DNA of 6,683 nt from contig JBGPYQ010000201.1 of NCBI GenBank assembly GCA_041493345.1, positions 1 through 6,683 on the forward strand, written 5' to 3'. This DNA is from VBDM01 sp041493345. Lineage in GTDB: Bacteria; Pseudomonadota; Gammaproteobacteria; Burkholderiales; SG8-39. Each line of letters opens with the position of its first letter. The stretch's first letter is position 1. The translations under genes were made by a program, and so were the position numbers. Below the pieces are notes generated by a model that did no database searches, was not told the DNA's origin, and saw only the letters and a program-made list of their open reading frames with translations. Shown here one piece after another: positions 5,886-6,683 of this stretch.

Positions 5886-6197
5886 GGAGCAGCCCCGGCT
5901 TTAGGGACCGCAGATTCGCCCGCCTGACGATTCGGTGATCTGAACGGCAGCGTGGCCAACGGATGCGGCGTCAGGCGATCAACGTGCGCGATCAGCTAAC
6001 GTCCCAGGGGAATGAGTGCGCGCGCAGCTTCTCGTCGCGCAAGAAAAGCCCGTCCAGACCATCAGGCCGAGAGACCCCGAAGAGGAGGTGGGTGAAGATT
6101 GGGCTGCCGAACGATAGGAAATTCAATAACGATAGGAAGTCTTGATTCCCGTTCGCCGAGCCGAGGCACCGGGAGCGGGCGCGGAAGAAGTTCCGGA
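5886..6197. other. Gene-free stretch of about 310 bp
   Basis: No ORF with a recognisable product occurs here on either strand. A 60-codon plus-strand frame at 5963-6145 matches no family I know and is Arg/Ser-rich in the manner of a non-coding frame. The right part carries two direct repeats of AACGATAGGAA and could be a displaced promoter region, since a small ATG-initiated frame begins at 6198. Confidence 0.5.
6110..6138. repeat. Direct repeat AACGATAGGAA x2, 18-bp period
   Basis: AACGATAGGAA occurs at 6110-6120 and 6128-6138, an exact 11-bp repeat with an 18-bp period. A weaker relative, AACGATAAAGAAG, starts at 6201. Such spacing can reflect tandem regulator sites or the edge of a mobile element. 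No matching element is visible in the window. Confidence 0.5.
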
Positions 6198-6386
6198 ATG
6201 AACGATAAAGAAGCAGGAAGTGAGGAGCTCTCGGTGATCCTCGCCTCGGCCGAGACGAAGAAGCGCTTCGAGACCGAAGGCGGGGAAGCGGCGCAGATGA
6301 GTCCGGAAGAGTTCGGACGGTTCATCGCGTCGGAGACCGTGAAATGGGCGAAGGTCGTGAAGGAAGCGGGCATCAAGCCGGAATAG
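6198..6386 (+). pseudogene. tctC 3' fragment (second paralogue) fused to a foreign start
   Basis: From GAG at 6225 the frame encodes ELSVILASAETKK through GIKPE, 53 residues identical to the end of the TctC protein at 885-1904. The DNA differs at 12 third-codon positions. The open frame continues upstream to an ATG at 6198 that adds MNDKEAGSE, a sequence unlike any TctC, and could in principle give a 62-residue product. No signal peptide or ligand-binding region remains, so it is a remnant. The preceding GGAAGAAG (6183-6190) might serve as a weak ribosome binding site. Confidence 0.8.
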
Positions 6387-6471
6387 CGCCGGCGCGCTTC
6401 CCGTCAGGCCTGCCCGCGCTTCCCGCGCACCGCGGGTGCGATCATCACGACAAGTATCAGCACGGTGGCGA
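6223..6471. repeat. 249-bp direct repeat, right copy (tctC 3' end + tctA 3' end)
   Basis: This is the partner of 1741-1989. Of 14 mismatches, 12 are in the tctC codons and all are silent; two are in the spacer between the convergent stops; none is in the tctA tail. Similarity ends at 6222/6223 on the left, where TctC coding sequence starts abruptly after AGTGAG, and at 6471/6472 on the right. Confidence 0.95.
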
Positions 6472-6517
6472 GCATGAACGCGAGGCTGATCGGGCGCGTG
6501 AAATCGGCGATTGACCG
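6404..6517 (-). pseudogene. TctA permease C-terminal remnant, longer copy
   Basis: The minus-strand frame reads RSIADFTRPISLAFMLATV, continues through a hydrophobic helix and ends in AVRGKRGQA and TGA. FTRPIS followed by a final transmembrane helix and a short basic tail is typical of the end of TctA, the roughly 500-residue, 12-helix subunit of tripartite tricarboxylate transporters. Upstream the frame hits a TAG (complement of 6518-6520) and TctA-like sequence stops, right where a 9-bp tandem repeat begins. Only about the last 35 residues survive. Its tail-to-tail position with the tctC fragment mirrors the left copy. Confidence 0.65.
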
Positions 6518-6541
6518 CTAATCCCGCTAATTCCGCTCAAG
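6515..6541. repeat. Three 9-bp tandem units at the tctA break
   Basis: CCGCTAATC, CCGCTAATT and CCGCTCAAG follow each other at 6515, 6524 and 6533. The array starts exactly where the TctA frame is lost, so it may mark the breakpoint. Confidence 0.5.
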
Positions 6542-6607
6542 ACCCGCTCGGATCGCGGTCATCTCCCGGGGTGAAGCAAGCATGAACATAAGGCCCGTTA
6601 CACGTCG

Positions 6608-6683
6608 ATGACGAAACGCCGTGCCAAAACGAGTGCCGCCGCGAAACGGCGTGCGAAGTCGTTTGCTGCGAGCCATGCTGCCA
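6608..6683 (+). CDS. Start of a possible Lys/Arg/Ala-rich protein, runs off the window
   Basis: An ATG at 6608 opens a frame that is uninterrupted to the window edge and reads MTKRRAKTSAAAKRRAKSF followed by AASHAA. The KRRAK motif occurs twice. Such composition is seen in histone-H1-like or nucleoid-associated basic proteins and in disordered N-termini, but 25 residues do not allow a family call. No clear ribosome binding site precedes it. A 9-codon frame from ATG 6581 ends in TGA overlapping this ATG (ATGA), which could give translational coupling. Confidence 0.3.
   Translation, partial: MTKRRAKTSAAAKRRAKSFAASHAA

Noticed and set aside
5963..6145. Possible Mop/TOBE-like INVRDQL segment in a 60-codon ORF
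   Set aside because: A 7-residue resemblance only; the rest of the frame has no domain features and is compatible with non-coding DNA.
1..6683. CRISPR array, tRNA, rRNA or insertion sequence
   Set aside because: No regularly spaced repeats, cloverleaf, rRNA segment or transposase frame was found; the direct repeats are gene fragments.

Overview
The window looks like chromosome of a GC-rich betaproteobacterium, most likely Burkholderiales. The best pointer is a Bug/TctC-type solute-binding protein, a family greatly expanded in that order, together with traces of its TctA membrane partner. This is inference from family distribution; no rRNA or marker gene is present.

Layout. (1) 1-823, + strand: a small metallo-beta-lactamase-fold (MBL) hydrolase with all metal ligands but a damaged-looking 5' end. 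(2) 885-1904, + strand: a TctC-type periplasmic binding protein carrying a short palindromic DNA element in frame just after its signal peptide. (3) 1922-2830, - strand: an ECF42-type sigma factor that has lost its C-terminal domain and ends instead in the last residues and stop codon of a TctA permease gene. (4) 3067-3435, - strand: a small secreted protein of unknown function, followed by a strong hairpin. (5) 3547-5468, - strand: an exported alkyl-sulfatase-like MBL hydrolase of about 640 residues, interrupted by one frameshift. (6) 5568-5885, + strand: an HxlR-family regulator, divergent from the sulfatase. The gap between them holds a 23-bp palindrome, a third half-site and a good sigma70-type promoter for the sulfatase. 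(7) 5886-6683: mostly non-coding, with a second partial tctC tail / tctA tail pair and the start of a possible Lys/Arg/Ala-rich ORF at the right edge.

The most striking structure is a 249-bp direct repeat (1741-1989 and 6223-6471) that brackets the sigma factor, secreted protein, sulfatase and regulator. The two copies differ at 14 positions. The 12 differences inside the tctC reading frame are all synonymous, so they come from two TctC genes that were each under protein-level selection. Both copies preserve a convergent tctC/tctA junction. The left copy is joined to the sigma factor and the right copy continues further into tctA before it too breaks.

Functionally, the clearest unit is hxlR with the sulfatase: a divergent pair with operator-like half-sites inside and next to the sulfatase promoter, which suggests repression by the HxlR protein. 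The MBL hydrolase and TctC at the left could be a hydrolysis-plus-uptake pair. At least three genes look broken (MBL 5' end, sigma 3' end, sulfatase frameshift) and two more survive only as fragments. The region is therefore either a decaying, rearranged accessory segment or partly the product of sequencing or assembly error; the sequence alone cannot separate these.
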